Assembly (NCBI RefSeq): GCF_013034685.1
Contig: NZ_WQGO01000003.1
Location: 248,001-312,000 of the forward strand
Reading direction: 5' to 3'
DNA length: 64,000 nt
Source: Ruegeria lacuscaerulensis
Lineage (GTDB): Bacteria; Pseudomonadota; Alphaproteobacteria; Rhodobacterales; Rhodobacteraceae
Shown in pieces: positions 39,422 to 49,333 of this stretch; the first letter of the stretch is position 1, and each line of letters starts with the position of its first letter. Both the position numbers and the translations under genes were made by a program. The notes beneath the pieces are model-generated. The model was not told the DNA's origin and did not search any database. It saw nothing but the letters and a program-made list of their open reading frames with translations.

Positions 39422-39847
39422 ATGGCTGTTACATTGCGCAAGGCGCGTACGATTGTGCGCAAGGCTTTGGAAAAGGGCCGCGAGTTGGAGCTGAAACCTC
39501 TGTCGGTTGTTGTTCTGGACGCCGGTGGTCATGTGATCGCGTTTGAACGCGAAGATGGTGCCGCGCCCGGTCGTTTTGCAATTGCACAGGGCAAGGCCTA
39601 TGGCTCGGTCATGCTGGGCATGGCAGGCACCGCGCAGATGGCGCGGGCCGAGGCGCAGGCTTATTTCATGGCTGCTGTTAACGGTGTCTATGGGGGTCAG
39701 GTTGTGCCGGTTCCGGGCGGCGTGTTGCTGCGCGACAAGAAAGGCGCCGTGATCGGTGCTGTTGGCGTGACCGGTGACACCTCGGACAATGATGCGATCG
39801 CGGCGATGGCCGGGATCGAGGCTGCTGGTCTGACCGGCGAGATCTGA
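39422..39847 (+). CDS. GlcG/HbpS-type heme-degrading-like protein (DUF336)
   Basis: A 141-residue protein of the GlcG/HbpS family. Family features are the N-terminal helix TLRKARTIVRKALEKGRELELK, SVVVLDAGGHVIAFEREDGAAPGRF, AIAQGKAYGSVMLGM and VPGGVLLRDKKGAVIGAVGVTGDTS. GlcG often accompanies glycolate genes, which agrees with glcB next to it; HbpS relatives bind heme. The precise role is not known. It lacks a signal peptide, so is probably cytoplasmic. Confidence 0.88.
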   Translation: MAVTLRKARTIVRKALEKGRELELKPLSVVVLDAGGHVIAFEREDGAAPGRFAIAQGKAYGSVMLGMAGTAQMARAEAQAYFMAAVNGVYGGQVVPVPGGVLLRDKKGAVIGAVGVTGDTSDNDAIAAMAGIEAAGLTGEI

Positions 39848-39853
39848 TGCATT

Positions 39854-39885
39854 GGTCAGAGAGTCTGCGGGCTCTCTGACCCTTT
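39854..39885 (+). terminator. Stem-loop terminator after glcG
   Basis: A perfect 10-bp stem GGTCAGAGAG / CTCTCTGACC with an 8-base loop, followed by CTTT. The U-tract is short, but the position seven bases after the stop supports termination. Confidence 0.65.
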
Positions 39886-39903
39886 GGCGTGTGTGAAGCG
39901 CCT

Positions 39904-39921
39904 GACAAATGGGCATTTGTC
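39904..39921. promoter_or_regulatory. Perfect palindrome GACAAATG-GG-CATTTGTC
   Basis: Two perfect 8-bp arms around a 2-base centre, 126 bases upstream of the C26 peptidase start and free of coding sequence. It has the size of a dimeric repressor site. No regulator gene lies next to it. Confidence 0.4.
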
Positions 39922-40046
39922 CCCATCACAACACCCATGTGCATAGCTGAACAAGTGCCTGCGCTGATACACAGGGGTTGTGCCATTGCGCGCGGCGGGC
40001 GTGGCGGCTAGCTTTCCCTGAACACGGAACAAATCAGGAAAGCAGA

Positions 40047-40826
40047 ATGTCTCGACCCATCGTCGGTATCATCGGCAACTCATATTTGATGAACGACCAA
40101 TACCCGACCCATACGGGTGGGACGATGAATTCGGACGCAGTAGCCAATGTCTCGGACTGTCTGCCGATGCTAATCCCGGCGGACCCGCGCTATGTGTCGG
40201 TCGAGGAATTGCTGGAGGTGTGTGACGGGTTTCTGTTGACCGGCGCGCGTCCCAATGTTCACCCCGAGGAATACGGCGAAGCCGCGACGGATGCGCACGG
40301 AGAATTTGACCGGGCACGGGATGCAATTGCGCTGCCATTGGTGCGGGCCTGCGTAGAGCGGGGCCAACCGTTCTTTGGCATTTGCCGCGGCTTTCAGGAG
40401 GTCAATGTGGCGATGGGCGGGACGCTCTATCCAGAAATCCGCGATCTTCCGGGGCGTATGAATCACCGGATGCCGCCCGATGGCACGTTGGAAGAGAAGT
40501 TTGCCCTGCGCCATATCGTGACCCTGTCTGAAGGTGGCGTATTTCACCGCCTGATGGGTGCACATGAAGTGATGACGAACTCGCTTCACGGGCAGGGGAT
40601 CAAAACCGTAGGCCATCGCATCGTTGTTGATGGGTATGCGCCCGATGGTACGCCCGAAGCGATCTATGTGCAGGACGCGCCGGGGTTCACGCTGTCGGTG
40701 CAGTGGCATCCGGAGTGGGACGCGGAAAACGACCCGGTCTCGCGCCCGCTGTTCGAGGCGTTCGGGGCAGCCGTGCATGCATGGTCGGAAGGATCAGGTG
40801 CGCGGTTGGTTCAACAAAGCGCATAA
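40047..40826 (+). CDS. Gamma-glutamyl-gamma-aminobutyrate hydrolase-like (peptidase C26)
   Basis: A 259-residue class I glutamine-amidotransferase-like hydrolase (PuuD group). The catalytic triad is visible: nucleophile Cys113 in FFGICRGFQE, and His221 with Glu223 in QWHPEW. The LTGARPNVHPEEYG segment is typical for the PuuD-like subgroup. ATG 40047 follows AGGAAAGC; the frame is open upstream but without a ribosome site. No polyamine genes adjoin, so the substrate (gamma-glutamyl-GABA or another gamma-glutamyl compound) is not settled. Confidence 0.9.
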   Translation: MSRPIVGIIGNSYLMNDQYPTHTGGTMNSDAVANVSDCLPMLIPADPRYVSVEELLEVCDGFLLTGARPNVHPEEYGEAATDAHGEFDRARDAIALPLVRACVERGQPFFGICRGFQEVNVAMGGTLYPEIRDLPGRMNHRMPPDGTLEEKFALRHIVTLSEGGVFHRLMGAHEVMTNSLHGQGIKTVGHRIVVDGYAPDGTPEAIYVQDAPGFTLSVQWHPEWDAENDPVSRPLFEAFGAAVHAWSEGSGARLVQQSA

Positions 40827-40872
40827 AATGTACGCCGGTCCGGGAGAGAAGGACCAGACCGGCGCATCGTGA

Positions 40873-43113
40873 TCAAACCAGCAGATTGAACTGATTGATC
40901 AGCGGTAGTGCGCGCGCACGCTCGCCCGTCAGGTCGAATAGGGCGTTGCCGAGCGCAGGCATTGAAGGGGGCGTTCCGGGCTCACCCACGCCGCCAAGGT
41001 GACGGTTGGTTTCCAGAATGCGCACCTCGGTCGCGGGCGCGTTGTGCATCCGCAGGGCGTCGTAGTCGGGGAAGTTGTATTGCTCGACCTCGCCCTCGGC
41101 AAAGGTGATCTCACCCATCACGGCGGCCGACAGACCATAGATCATGCCGCCGAACATCTGGGCCTCGACCGTGCCGGGGTCCAGCGCAAGGCCGACGTCA
41201 CAGGCGATCCAGGCTTTGGCGATGCGGATGGTGCCGTCTTCGTCAACCACTTCGATCACCTGCGCGACTGGCGTGCCAAAGCTGTAAGTCATCGCGACAC
41301 CACGCCCGACACCGTCGGGAGTTTTGCCGGTCCAACCCGACATCTCTTTGACCGCTTGTAGTACACCGGCCGAGGGGGCGTGCTCGTCATTCGCCAGTTC
41401 CAGCCTGAAATCCAGTGGGTCGCGACCGGCGGCGTGGGCCATTTCGTCCATGAATGTCTCGTGGAAAAACCCGTTATGGCTGTTGCCGACCGAGCGCCAG
41501 AACCCTACTGGCACGCTGAGATCCGCAATATGGCCACTGATGCGGTAATTGGGGACGGCGTAGGGCTGGTTGAACAGGCCTTCGACCAGCACCTTGTCGG
41601 GTCCGGCACCGGGCAGGCCGGTATAACGCTCAACCGCCTGCTGGGTGCAGGACTGCGCGGCGACCTTGCCGTCGATCAGAACGGCCTGACCGTCCTTGAC
41701 CGCGCCGCGCATTCGGGCAATCGCGCCGGGACGGTAGTAGTCATGGCGCATGTCTTCTTCGCGGCTCCAAGTGGTCTGGACCGGGACGCCGGGCATGGCC
41801 ATCGCAACCTTGGTCGCGATTTCAGCAAAGTCCAGCTCTCCGCGCCGGCCAAAGCCGCCGCCCAAATAGGAGGTGTGGATCTCGACCGCGTCCTTGTCCA
41901 GGTTGGCGGTGTTTGCTGCACGCGCCAGCAGTAGGGTGGGAGCTTGATTGCCACACCACAGATCCAGCTTGGTGCCGGTGAACAGCGCTGTGGCGTTCAT
42001 CGGTTCCATCGTGGAATGCGCCAGGTAGGGCACCGTGTATTCGGCGCTGATTTCCGTCGCACCTTCGGGCAGGACATCCACATCGCCATCATCGCGCATT
42101 GTCGAGTTCGGAGCGTCGTCGAACGCCTCGGCGATCTTGGCGAACAAACCGTCAGTTTCAGGCGGATAGGGCGCGTCGCCCCAATCCACATCAATGGCCT
42201 CGACCGCTTGAATGGCCAACCAGGTGTTGTTGGCGATGACGGCGACACCATTGCCCAGATCGACCACCTGTTCTACACCGGGCATGGTTTTGGCGGCGCT
42301 GTCATCAAAGCCGTTCATCACGCCGCCCAGTTTCGGGTTCATCCGGACCGAGGCGAATTTCAAACCCTCAGGGCGCACGTCGATGCCGAACTCGGCGTTG
42401 CCGGTGGACTTGCCCAGCACATCAACGCGCGGCAGGTTTCGTCCTAACAGACGCCAATCCGACGGGTCGCGCAGACCGACATGGCGTGGCTCAATCTGCC
42501 CGGCAGCTTCGGCCAGTTCCGTATACGGCAGGCGCGTACCGTCAGGCGCGATCACCGCACCATCTTCGGTCTTCAGCTGAGTGCGATCAACGCCCAACCG
42601 ATCCGCCGCCGCCTGTTTCAGCGTTTCGCGCGCGGTGGCCCCGGCTTCGCGCATCCGGTCGAATCCGTCCTTCATCGAGGTCGATCCGCCCGTGACCTGC
42701 AGACTGAGGCTGCGGCCAATCACGCCCAAGGCCTCGCCCAGATTGTGCTGGAAATCCGAGATGTCATAGCCCTTGTTCGGCAGCCCTTCGCCCAGCAGAG
42801 CGTTGTTGTAATAGGCCGCTGCGGCCGGGCCGTGCAGAACGCGGATATCGTCCAGCTCCACATCCAGCTCTTCTGCGATCAAGGCGGCCCAAGTGGTCAT
42901 CACGCCCTGTCCCATCTCGGCGCGCGGCGCGAACAGTGTCACCCCTTGCCGGTCGATCAGGACAAACGGGCTGAGCGCCGTTTCACCATCGCCGGGTTTC
43001 AGCGGGTTGGCGGCGGGGCGACTCACGTAATAGGCACCAAAGGCCACGCCGCCAACAATAGCGGCTGATCCGATCAGGAAGGTGCGGCGCAGGATTTTAC
43101 CAACAGATGCCAT
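40873..43113 (-). CDS. Molybdopterin-binding large subunit, xanthine dehydrogenase/isoquinoline oxidoreductase type
   Basis: A 746-residue molybdenum hydroxylase large subunit. The N-terminus has a Tat signal (ILRRTFLIGSAAIVGGVAFGAYYV), so the complex is probably periplasmic. Family blocks visible are LFAPRAEMGQGVMTTWAALIAEEL (near the N-terminus), AEFGIDVRPEGLKFASVRMNP, YLGGGFGRRGELDF, VGFWRSVGNSHNGFFHETFMDE and GLALDPGTVEAQMFGG. The layout with a separate small [2Fe-2S] subunit and no FAD subunit resembles isoquinoline 1-oxidoreductase or aldehyde oxidases coupled to cytochromes. Substrate unknown. It is three bases downstream of its partner. Confidence 0.9.
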   Translation of the reverse strand: MASVGKILRRTFLIGSAAIVGGVAFGAYYVSRPAANPLKPGDGETALSPFVLIDRQGVTLFAPRAEMGQGVMTTWAALIAEELDVELDDIRVLHGPAAAAYYNNALLGEGLPNKGYDISDFQHNLGEALGVIGRSLSLQVTGGSTSMKDGFDRMREAGATARETLKQAAADRLGVDRTQLKTEDGAVIAPDGTRLPYTELAEAAGQIEPRHVGLRDPSDWRLLGRNLPRVDVLGKSTGNAEFGIDVRPEGLKFASVRMNPKLGGVMNGFDDSAAKTMPGVEQVVDLGNGVAVIANNTWLAIQAVEAIDVDWGDAPYPPETDGLFAKIAEAFDDAPNSTMRDDGDVDVLPEGATEISAEYTVPYLAHSTMEPMNATALFTGTKLDLWCGNQAPTLLLARAANTANLDKDAVEIHTSYLGGGFGRRGELDFAEIATKVAMAMPGVPVQTTWSREEDMRHDYYRPGAIARMRGAVKDGQAVLIDGKVAAQSCTQQAVERYTGLPGAGPDKVLVEGLFNQPYAVPNYRISGHIADLSVPVGFWRSVGNSHNGFFHETFMDEMAHAAGRDPLDFRLELANDEHAPSAGVLQAVKEMSGWTGKTPDGVGRGVAMTYSFGTPVAQVIEVVDEDGTIRIAKAWIACDVGLALDPGTVEAQMFGGMIYGLSAAVMGEITFAEGEVEQYNFPDYDALRMHNAPATEVRILETNRHLGGVGEPGTPPSMPALGNALFDLTGERARALPLINQFNLLV

Positions 43114-43116
43114 GGC

Positions 43117-43581
43117 TTACGCCTCCTTCAGTTTGGATGCAGCGTCGTGGATCGCGGCCCGAATGCGAGGATAGGTGCCGCACCGGCACAAATTGCCCTG
43201 CATCGCGTCGTCGATATCCGCATCGGTGGGCGAGGGGTTCTCGGCCAGCAGCGCCGCGGCTTGCATGATCTGGCCCGACTGGCAAAAACCGCATTGAGCG
43301 ACCTGATGATCCACCCAGGATTGCTGTATGGTGGCCATCGCTTCGGGCGTTCCCAGGCCTTCGATTGTTGTGACGTCGCCCCATACATCGGACAGGGCAA
43401 CCTGGCAGGAGCGAACCGCCTCGCCGTCGATATGGACGGTGCATGCGCCACAGGCTGCCACGCCACATCCGTATTTGGTGCCGGTCATGCCCAATTCGTC
43501 GCGCAAAACCCACAAAAGGGGCACATCATCGGGAAGGTCCACCTGATGGGAAGTTCCGTTGATCGTCAGATTGGTCGCCAT
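43117..43581 (-). CDS. [2Fe-2S] small subunit of molybdenum hydroxylase
   Basis: A 154-residue ferredoxin-type subunit. The plant-type [2Fe-2S] cluster is bound by Cys39, Cys44, Cys47 and Cys59 ([14 protein letters not shown]...RSC), the second by the C-terminal CGFCQSGQ and NLCRCGTY helical domain. It transfers electrons from the molybdenum subunit encoded next. ATG 43581 was chosen because AGAGGAAG precedes it and the family begins there; an earlier in-frame ATG at 43623 overlaps the operator region. It is divergent from the TetR gene. Confidence 0.93.
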   Translation of the reverse strand: MATNLTINGTSHQVDLPDDVPLLWVLRDELGMTGTKYGCGVAACGACTVHIDGEAVRSCQVALSDVWGDVTTIEGLGTPEAMATIQQSWVDHQVAQCGFCQSGQIMQAAALLAENPSPTDADIDDAMQGNLCRCGTYPRIRAAIHDAASKLKEA

Positions 43582-43636
43582 TGCGCTTCCTCTCGGCTTG
43601 TCGCTGCGTGGTTCTTCTGACATAAATAGGTGAAAC

Positions 43637-43676
43637 TGTCAGATCGTCAACTGACAAAATGAGTTAAAAATGTCAG
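43637..43676. promoter_or_regulatory. Candidate TetR operator, TGTCAG-N8-CTGACA plus third half site
   Basis: TGTCAG (43637-43642) and CTGACA (43651-43656) form a perfect inverted repeat, and another TGTCAG (43671-43676) overlaps the tetR start codon. It lies exactly in the divergent 88-base region between the [2Fe-2S] subunit and tetR, where an autoregulated TetR repressor would be expected to bind. Confidence 0.55.
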
Positions 43677-44263
43677 AAGCTGAATTGAAAGATATTGTTG
43701 CCGGAGAAAAGAGCCAGTCCATTCTGGAATCGGCCCTTCAGGCGTTTTCGGCCTATGGGTTCCGAAAAACCTCGATGGATGACATTGCCAAGGGTGCGGG
43801 AATGTCACGCCCTGCCGTGTACCAGTATTTCCCGAACAAAGAGACGATTCTGCGCAAGCTGACCCAGCGGTATTATGACCGCAAGATTGCCGCCGTCGCC
43901 GAGGCTTTGACAGCCGGGGGGGCAGTGCAACAGATCATCAGCGGCGCGATCGAGGCGCAGACCGATGGGATGGCCGAAATATTGGCGACACCGCACGGAC
44001 TGGAGTTGCTGGATGTCAGCGTCTCGACCGCTGCCGATCTGGTGACCGAGGGCGAGGCGCAGCTTGTCGCGCTTTACGCGAATTGGCTCGGGCTAGAGGC
44101 GGAAAACGGGCGTGTGCATTTGTTCGATGAGCCGTCGGAAACGGCCAAAATGATCACGTCGGCCTTGCGTGGGATCAAGGTCTCGGCCGCAGATTCGCAG
44201 GAATTCACCCGTTCCAACGCCAATCTGGCAACCCTTCTTGGCGCCGCGCTTGCGATCACGTAA
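43670..44263 (+). CDS. TetR-family transcriptional regulator
   Basis: A 197-residue one-component regulator. The N-terminal helix-turn-helix reads SILESALQAFSAYGFRKTSMDDIAKGAGMSRPAVYQYFPNKETILR in segments matching the TetR pattern (roughly residues 16-62); the C-terminal part is a helical ligand domain without recognised specificity. It is divergent from the molybdenum hydroxylase genes, which it probably controls together with itself. Its end overlaps the convergent kynU stop by eight bases. Confidence 0.92.
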   Translation: MSEAELKDIVAGEKSQSILESALQAFSAYGFRKTSMDDIAKGAGMSRPAVYQYFPNKETILRKLTQRYYDRKIAAVAEALTAGGAVQQIISGAIEAQTDGMAEILATPHGLELLDVSVSTAADLVTEGEAQLVALYANWLGLEAENGRVHLFDEPSETAKMITSALRGIKVSAADSQEFTRSNANLATLLGAALAIT

Positions 44264-45449
44264 CGCGCTGGCGTTGCTTGTATTCCGGGGTATCCCACAG
44301 ACGGTTGGTCATGATGTCGGCCAGAATTTCCACGGCACGCGCGACATCCTGTTCGTCGATGTAAAGCGGCGTGAAGCCAAATCGCATGATGTCAGGCGCG
44401 CGGAAATCACCGATCACGCCACGGGCAATCAGGGCCTGCATAGCCGCATAGCCTTCGGTGAACCGGAACGAGACCTGGCTACCGCGTTGGTTCGGGTCAC
44501 CTGGGCTGGCCAGCACCAGTTCGGGGCAGGTGGCCTCGACCCGCGCAATGAACAATTCCGTCAGCTCCACCGATTTTGCGCGTACATCGGCCATGTCCGC
44601 CATGTCCCAGATGTCCATCGCTGCCGACAGCGCCGTCATCTGGATGATCGGAGGGGTGCCGACCCGCATCCGCTCGATCCCACCGCCGGGGCGGTAATCC
44701 AGATCAAAGGCAAAGGGTGCTTCATGACCGAGCCAGCCCGACAGGGCTGGGCGCACTCGGTCGGCCAGCTGCGGGGCGACATAGATAAAGGCGGGCGCTC
44801 CGGGGCCGCCATTGAGATATTTATAGGTGCAGCCTACCGCGAAATCGGCGTTGCAGCCCGACAGGTCTACGGGAATTGCCCCGGCGGAATGCGCCAGATC
44901 CCAAACCGTGATCGTGCCGTTGGCATGAGCCAGTTCGGTCAGCGCCTTCATGTCATGCATCCGCCCCGAGCGGTAGTCGACCTCGGTCAGCATCAAGACG
45001 GCGACGTCTTCGGTGATGTTGTCGGCCACGTCCTCGGGTGCCACGGCGCGCAATTCATAGTCCGGTCCTAACGAGCGTAGAAGACCATCCACCATATATA
45101 GATCCGATGGGAAATTGCCGCTATCGGACAGAACCACCTTGCGGTCCGGGCGCAGTTCCAACGCTGAAGCCACGGCTTGGTACACTTTGATGGACAGCGT
45201 GTCGCCTGTTACCACCGCGCCGGGTTCTGCGCCGATCAACCGTCCGATACGATCCCCAAGCGCCACGGGCAGCCCCATCCATCCAGCCTTGTTCCAGCCT
45301 GTGATCAGCATCTGACCCCATTCCTTGACCAGCATGTCGTTCACCCGGTCACCAGCGGCGCGCGGCAGCGGTCCCAGAGAGTTGCCGTCCAGATAGACAA
45401 CGCCCTTGGGCAGATCGAACATGGCTTTGGTCGCTTTGAAATCGGTCAT
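44256..45449 (-). CDS. kynU: Kynureninase
   Basis: A 397-residue PLP enzyme cleaving kynurenine to anthranilate and alanine in tryptophan breakdown. Visible are VVYLDGNSLGPLP at the N-terminus, the SDSGNFPSDLYM block, TVWDLAHSAGAIPVDL with the PLP Asp/His, and CTYKYLNGGPGAP with PLP Lys210. No kynA or kynB is next to it. It is convergent with tetR. Confidence 0.95.
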   Translation of the reverse strand: MTDFKATKAMFDLPKGVVYLDGNSLGPLPRAAGDRVNDMLVKEWGQMLITGWNKAGWMGLPVALGDRIGRLIGAEPGAVVTGDTLSIKVYQAVASALELRPDRKVVLSDSGNFPSDLYMVDGLLRSLGPDYELRAVAPEDVADNITEDVAVLMLTEVDYRSGRMHDMKALTELAHANGTITVWDLAHSAGAIPVDLSGCNADFAVGCTYKYLNGGPGAPAFIYVAPQLADRVRPALSGWLGHEAPFAFDLDYRPGGGIERMRVGTPPIIQMTALSAAMDIWDMADMADVRAKSVELTELFIARVEATCPELVLASPGDPNQRGSQVSFRFTEGYAAMQALIARGVIGDFRAPDIMRFGFTPLYIDEQDVARAVEILADIMTNRLWDTPEYKQRQRVT

Positions 45450-45653
45450 GGATGCTCCGGGCTGATGAAAATTCCGTTTCCTGAAGATGGCTAGCGGATG
45501 CGCACAGTGCTGTCCATCGGAAGAGGTTGTGAGTCGGGCGGCGTATTACACTGCTGCGACTATCTGGTATTTTGATATTCAGGTCAGAAAGCGATAGACC
45601 GTCGGTCGAAAACGACACTCTGGACCTGAGTGACAGCTGGAAAGACGCCGCGA

Positions 45654-46103
45654 ATGCAGAAAATTGATATCCCTCCGATCTGGTTGCTAGCAGCTGCCGG
45701 TCTAGCGTGGCTGCAAGCGCAGTTCTTGCCCATGGGATTGTCCTTCAGCGGTTGGTTTACCGATCTTCTCAGTGGCCTTCTGATTGGCGGGGGTGTTATT
45801 CTGGCAGTGCTGGCTGTTGTCGAGTTTCGACGGCATAAAACAACGGTTCTTCCGCATCAGGTGCCGACCCAAATGGTGCAGACTGGCATTTTCAAGCGCA
45901 GTCGGAACCCAATCTATCTGGGGGATGTTTTGATCCTGACAGGATTGGTCCTGCGGTTCGATGCGGTGCTGTCCCTGGTGCTGATCCCGATTTTCACGTG
46001 GCTGTTGGAGCGCCGCTTTATCGTACCGGAAGAAGACCGGTTACGCCGAAAATTTCGTGCGGAATTCGCCCGTTACGAACAGCAGACCCGCCGCTGGGTC
46101 TGA
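45654..46103 (+). CDS. Isoprenylcysteine-methyltransferase-like membrane protein
   Basis: A 149-residue protein with four hydrophobic segments and the C-terminal SAM-binding pattern of the ICMT/phospholipid methyltransferase superfamily (GIFKRSRNPIYLGDVLILTG, then EEDRLRRKFRAEFARY). In bacteria such proteins methylate unknown membrane substrates. ATG 45654 with GGAAAGA eight bases upstream was preferred over GTG 45630, which lacks a good site. It is a single gene with about 200 bases upstream. Confidence 0.82.
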   Translation: MQKIDIPPIWLLAAAGLAWLQAQFLPMGLSFSGWFTDLLSGLLIGGGVILAVLAVVEFRRHKTTVLPHQVPTQMVQTGIFKRSRNPIYLGDVLILTGLVLRFDAVLSLVLIPIFTWLLERRFIVPEEDRLRRKFRAEFARYEQQTRRWV

Positions 46104-46235
46104 GGATCGACGCGTTGTGACACAGCGTAAATTATGCTGCGCTTGCGAAATAATATTGCGCAGGATAGATCAATGTTTGATGAACCATACCGACCACCCG
46201 CTCGGGTCTGAGTGAAAATTAGGGGGATACAGCCG

Positions 46236-47807
46236 GTGAAGATAGGTACACCAAAGGAAATACTGGACGGTGAAAACCGGGTCGCCATGACTCCGGATTC
46301 TGCCGTGCAGTTGCAGAAACTGGGCTATGACTGCGCGATTGAGACCGGGGCGGGTGCCGCTGCCGGGTTCTCGGACGCGGTCTATGAGGCCGCAGGCGTT
46401 GAGATCGTCAAGACCGCAGCTGCGTTGTGGAAAGGGGTCGATATCGTCGCTAAGGTCCGCCAGCCCACTGAGACCGAGCTGAAGCGCCTTACCAAAGGCA
46501 AAACGCTGATCTCGTTCTTCAACCCTGCGGGCAACGAAGACGGGATGGAGCTGGCCAAATCCAAAGGCGCGAACGTGATCGCCATGGAAATGGTGCCGCG
46601 TATTTCCCGCGCGCAAAAGATGGACGCGCTGTCCTCGATGGCGAACATCGCTGGCTACCGTGCCGTGATTGAGGCGGGTAACAACTTCGGTCGTTTCTTC
46701 ACCGGTCAGGTGACGGCTGCGGGTAAAGTACCTCCTGCGAAAGTTCTGATCGTGGGGGCCGGTGTGGCCGGTCTGGCCGCGATCGGGACGTCCACGTCGC
46801 TGGGCGCGATCACCTATGCCTTCGACGTGCGCCCCGAAGTGGCCGAGCAGGTCGAGTCGATGGGTGCAGAATTCGTCTATCTGGACTTTGAAGAGCAGCA
46901 GCAGGATGGCGCGGCCACTGGCGGGTATGCGTCGGTTCAGTCCGAAGAGTTCCGCAACGCGCAGTTGGCCAAGTTCCGTGAACTTGCCCCCGAGATGGAC
47001 ATCGTGATCACCACCGCGCTGATCCCGAACCGCGAGGCTCCTGAGCTTTGGACCAAGGATATGGTCGAAAGCATGAAACCGGGCTCGGTCATCGTCGATC
47101 TCGCGGCGGAAAAGGGTGGTAACTGCAAGCTGACTGTCGCGGATGAGAAGATCGTGACCGACAATGGCGTGACCATCATCGGCTATACCGACTTCCCCAG
47201 CCGGATGGCGGCGCAGTCCTCGTCTCTGTACGCCACCAACATCCGTCACATGATGGCTGACCTGACGCCTGAAAAGGACGGTCAAATCAACCACGACATG
47301 GAAGATGACGTGATCCGCGGCTCGACCGTGACCTTTGAGGGTGAGATCACCTTCCCGCCGCCGCCGCCGAAAGTGCAGGCCATCGCAGCGCAGAAGAAGC
47401 CCGAGGTCAAGGAACTGACCCCGGAAGAGAAAAAGGCGCAGGAGATTGCGGCATTCAAGGCGCAGACCAAGCAGCAGTTCACCCTGCTGGGTGTGGGCGG
47501 CGCGCTAATGCTGTTGGTGGGTCTGGTCGCTCCGGCCAGCTTCATGCAGCACTTCATCGTGTTCGTGCTGGCCGTGTTCGTGGGCTTCCAGGTGATCTGG
47601 GGCGTGGCGCATAGCCTACACACCCCGCTGATGGCGATCACCAACGCGATCTCTTCGATCATCATTGTTGGGGCGCTTATGCAGATCGGATCGGGCTCGT
47701 TCCTGGTGATCCTGCTGGCGGCGCTGTCGGTCTTTATGGCCGGGATCAACATCTTCGGCGGCTTTCTCGTCACCCGGCGCATGCTCGCCATGTTCCAGAA
47801 ATCTTAA
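46236..47807 (+). CDS. pntA: NAD(P) transhydrogenase subunit alpha
   Basis: A 523-residue subunit of the proton-translocating transhydrogenase, which makes NADPH from NADH using the proton gradient. Domain I (NAD-binding) shows [42 protein letters not shown] and [16 protein letters not shown]; after a Pro/Lys-rich linker (FPPPPPKVQ) come four C-terminal membrane helices (domain II), so this is the single-chain alpha form. Start at GTG 46236, with AGGGGGA nine bases upstream, matches the family beginning better than GTG 46212. pntB follows after 13 bases. Confidence 0.96.
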   Translation: MKIGTPKEILDGENRVAMTPDSAVQLQKLGYDCAIETGAGAAAGFSDAVYEAAGVEIVKTAAALWKGVDIVAKVRQPTETELKRLTKGKTLISFFNPAGNEDGMELAKSKGANVIAMEMVPRISRAQKMDALSSMANIAGYRAVIEAGNNFGRFFTGQVTAAGKVPPAKVLIVGAGVAGLAAIGTSTSLGAITYAFDVRPEVAEQVESMGAEFVYLDFEEQQQDGAATGGYASVQSEEFRNAQLAKFRELAPEMDIVITTALIPNREAPELWTKDMVESMKPGSVIVDLAAEKGGNCKLTVADEKIVTDNGVTIIGYTDFPSRMAAQSSSLYATNIRHMMADLTPEKDGQINHDMEDDVIRGSTVTFEGEITFPPPPPKVQAIAAQKKPEVKELTPEEKKAQEIAAFKAQTKQQFTLLGVGGALMLLVGLVAPASFMQHFIVFVLAVFVGFQVIWGVAHSLHTPLMAITNAISSIIIVGALMQIGSGSFLVILLAALSVFMAGINIFGGFLVTRRMLAMFQKS

Positions 47808-47820
47808 GGAGGCCGGGTAA

Positions 47821-49272
47821 ATGATTGGCTTCACTACTGCCGCTTATGTTGTTGCGGCTGTTCTGTTCATCCTGTCTCTGGGCGGGTTGTCGAACCAGGA
47901 AAGCGCCAAGCGCGCCGTCTGGTATGGCATTGTTGGTATGGCGCTGGCGGTGTTCGCCACGCTTGTGGGTCCCGGTTCGGGCCTGTGGCTGCTGTCGCTG
48001 CTGCTGATTGCAGGCGGCGGTCTGATTGGCTCTTACGTCGCCAAGCGCGTGCAGATGACCGAGATGCCGCAGCTTGTGGCCGCGATGCACAGCCTCGTGG
48101 GTCTGGCGGCTGTGTTTGTGGGCTTCAACGCGCATTTTGAGATCGGCAACGTCGCGCAGGTCATGGCGATTGCGGATGCGGCGAACCAAGCGGACCTGTC
48201 GGATCTGGGCGCCTTTGCCAAGCTGATCGCCAAGAAGACAGCTGCGGAACTGACCATCCTGCATGTGGAACTGTTCCTGGGCATCTTCATCGGTGCGATC
48301 ACCTTTACCGGTTCTGTCGTGGCATATGGCAAGCTGGCGGGCAAAGTGACTTCGGCCGCTACCAAGCTGCCCGGCGGTCATGCGCTGAACGCGGCTGCGG
48401 CAGGTCTCTCGCTGATCTGCCTGATCTGGTACACCGCCTCGGGTGGTCTGTTCCCGCTGATCCTGATGACACTGGCGGCGCTGTTCATCGGCTATCACCT
48501 GATCATGGGTATCGGTGGCGCGGACATGCCGGTGGTTGTATCGATGCTGAACTCGTATTCGGGTTGGGCCGCAGCGGCCATTGGCTTCAGCCTCGGCAAC
48601 GACCTGCTGATCGTGGTTGGTGCGCTGGTTGGCTCGTCCGGTGCGATCCTCTCCTACATCATGTGTAAGGCGATGAACCGTCACTTTGTCAGCGTGATCC
48701 TGGGCGGCTTCGGCGGCACCTCGGGCCCGCAGATGGAAGTTGAGGGCGAGCAGGTGGCCATCGACGCCGATGGCGTTGCCGCAGCTCTGAACGACGCTGA
48801 CAGCGTGATCATCATTCCTGGCTACGGTATGGCGGTTGCGCAGGCACAGCAGTCTGTTTCCGAACTGGTCCGCAAGCTGCGCGCCAAGGGCAAAGAGGTG
48901 CGCTTCGCGATCCACCCCGTTGCCGGCCGTCTGCCGGGTCATATGAACGTGCTGCTGGCTGAAGCCAAAGTGCCGTATGACATCGTGCTGGAGATGGACG
49001 AGATCAACGATGACTTCCCGGAAACGGATGTGGCCATCGTGATCGGGTCGAACGACATCGTGAACCCTGCGGCGCAGGAAGATCCCAACAGCCCAATCGC
49101 CGGGATGCCGGTTCTGGAATGCTGGAAGGCCAAGCAGGTGTTTGTGTCCAAGCGTGGTCAGGGCACCGGCTATTCGGGTATCGAAAACCCGCTTTTCTTC
49201 AAAGAGAACACCCGCATGTTCTATGGCGACGCCAAGCAGTCGCTGGACAAGCTGCTGCCGATGATCGACTGA
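47821..49272 (+). CDS. pntB: NAD(P) transhydrogenase subunit beta
   Basis: A 483-residue partner of PntA. The first two-thirds is membrane domain II (about nine helices; [23 protein letters not shown] with a conserved His) and the C-terminal third is NADP-binding domain III, with [32 protein letters not shown], and [24 protein letters not shown] precedes the ATG. Confidence 0.97.
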   Translation: MIGFTTAAYVVAAVLFILSLGGLSNQESAKRAVWYGIVGMALAVFATLVGPGSGLWLLSLLLIAGGGLIGSYVAKRVQMTEMPQLVAAMHSLVGLAAVFVGFNAHFEIGNVAQVMAIADAANQADLSDLGAFAKLIAKKTAAELTILHVELFLGIFIGAITFTGSVVAYGKLAGKVTSAATKLPGGHALNAAAAGLSLICLIWYTASGGLFPLILMTLAALFIGYHLIMGIGGADMPVVVSMLNSYSGWAAAAIGFSLGNDLLIVVGALVGSSGAILSYIMCKAMNRHFVSVILGGFGGTSGPQMEVEGEQVAIDADGVAAALNDADSVIIIPGYGMAVAQAQQSVSELVRKLRAKGKEVRFAIHPVAGRLPGHMNVLLAEAKVPYDIVLEMDEINDDFPETDVAIVIGSNDIVNPAAQEDPNSPIAGMPVLECWKAKQVFVSKRGQGTGYSGIENPLFFKENTRMFYGDAKQSLDKLLPMID

Positions 49273-49295
49273 GCATCCGGTTCAGAGAAATTGCA

Positions 49296-49327
49296 GAGGG
49301 CGCCTGCCGGCGCCCTCTTCTTTTTTT
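49296..49327 (+). terminator. Intrinsic terminator after pntAB
   Basis: A perfect 9-bp stem GAGGGCGCC / GGCGCCCTC with a TGCC loop, followed by TTC and seven T. Confidence 0.92.
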
Positions 49328-49333
49328 GATGTT

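Noticed and set aside
46130..46170. CTGCGC...GCGCAG inverted repeat upstream of pntA
   Set aside because: Arms of six bases in a GC-rich genome with a 15-base loop are likely by chance; no other support.
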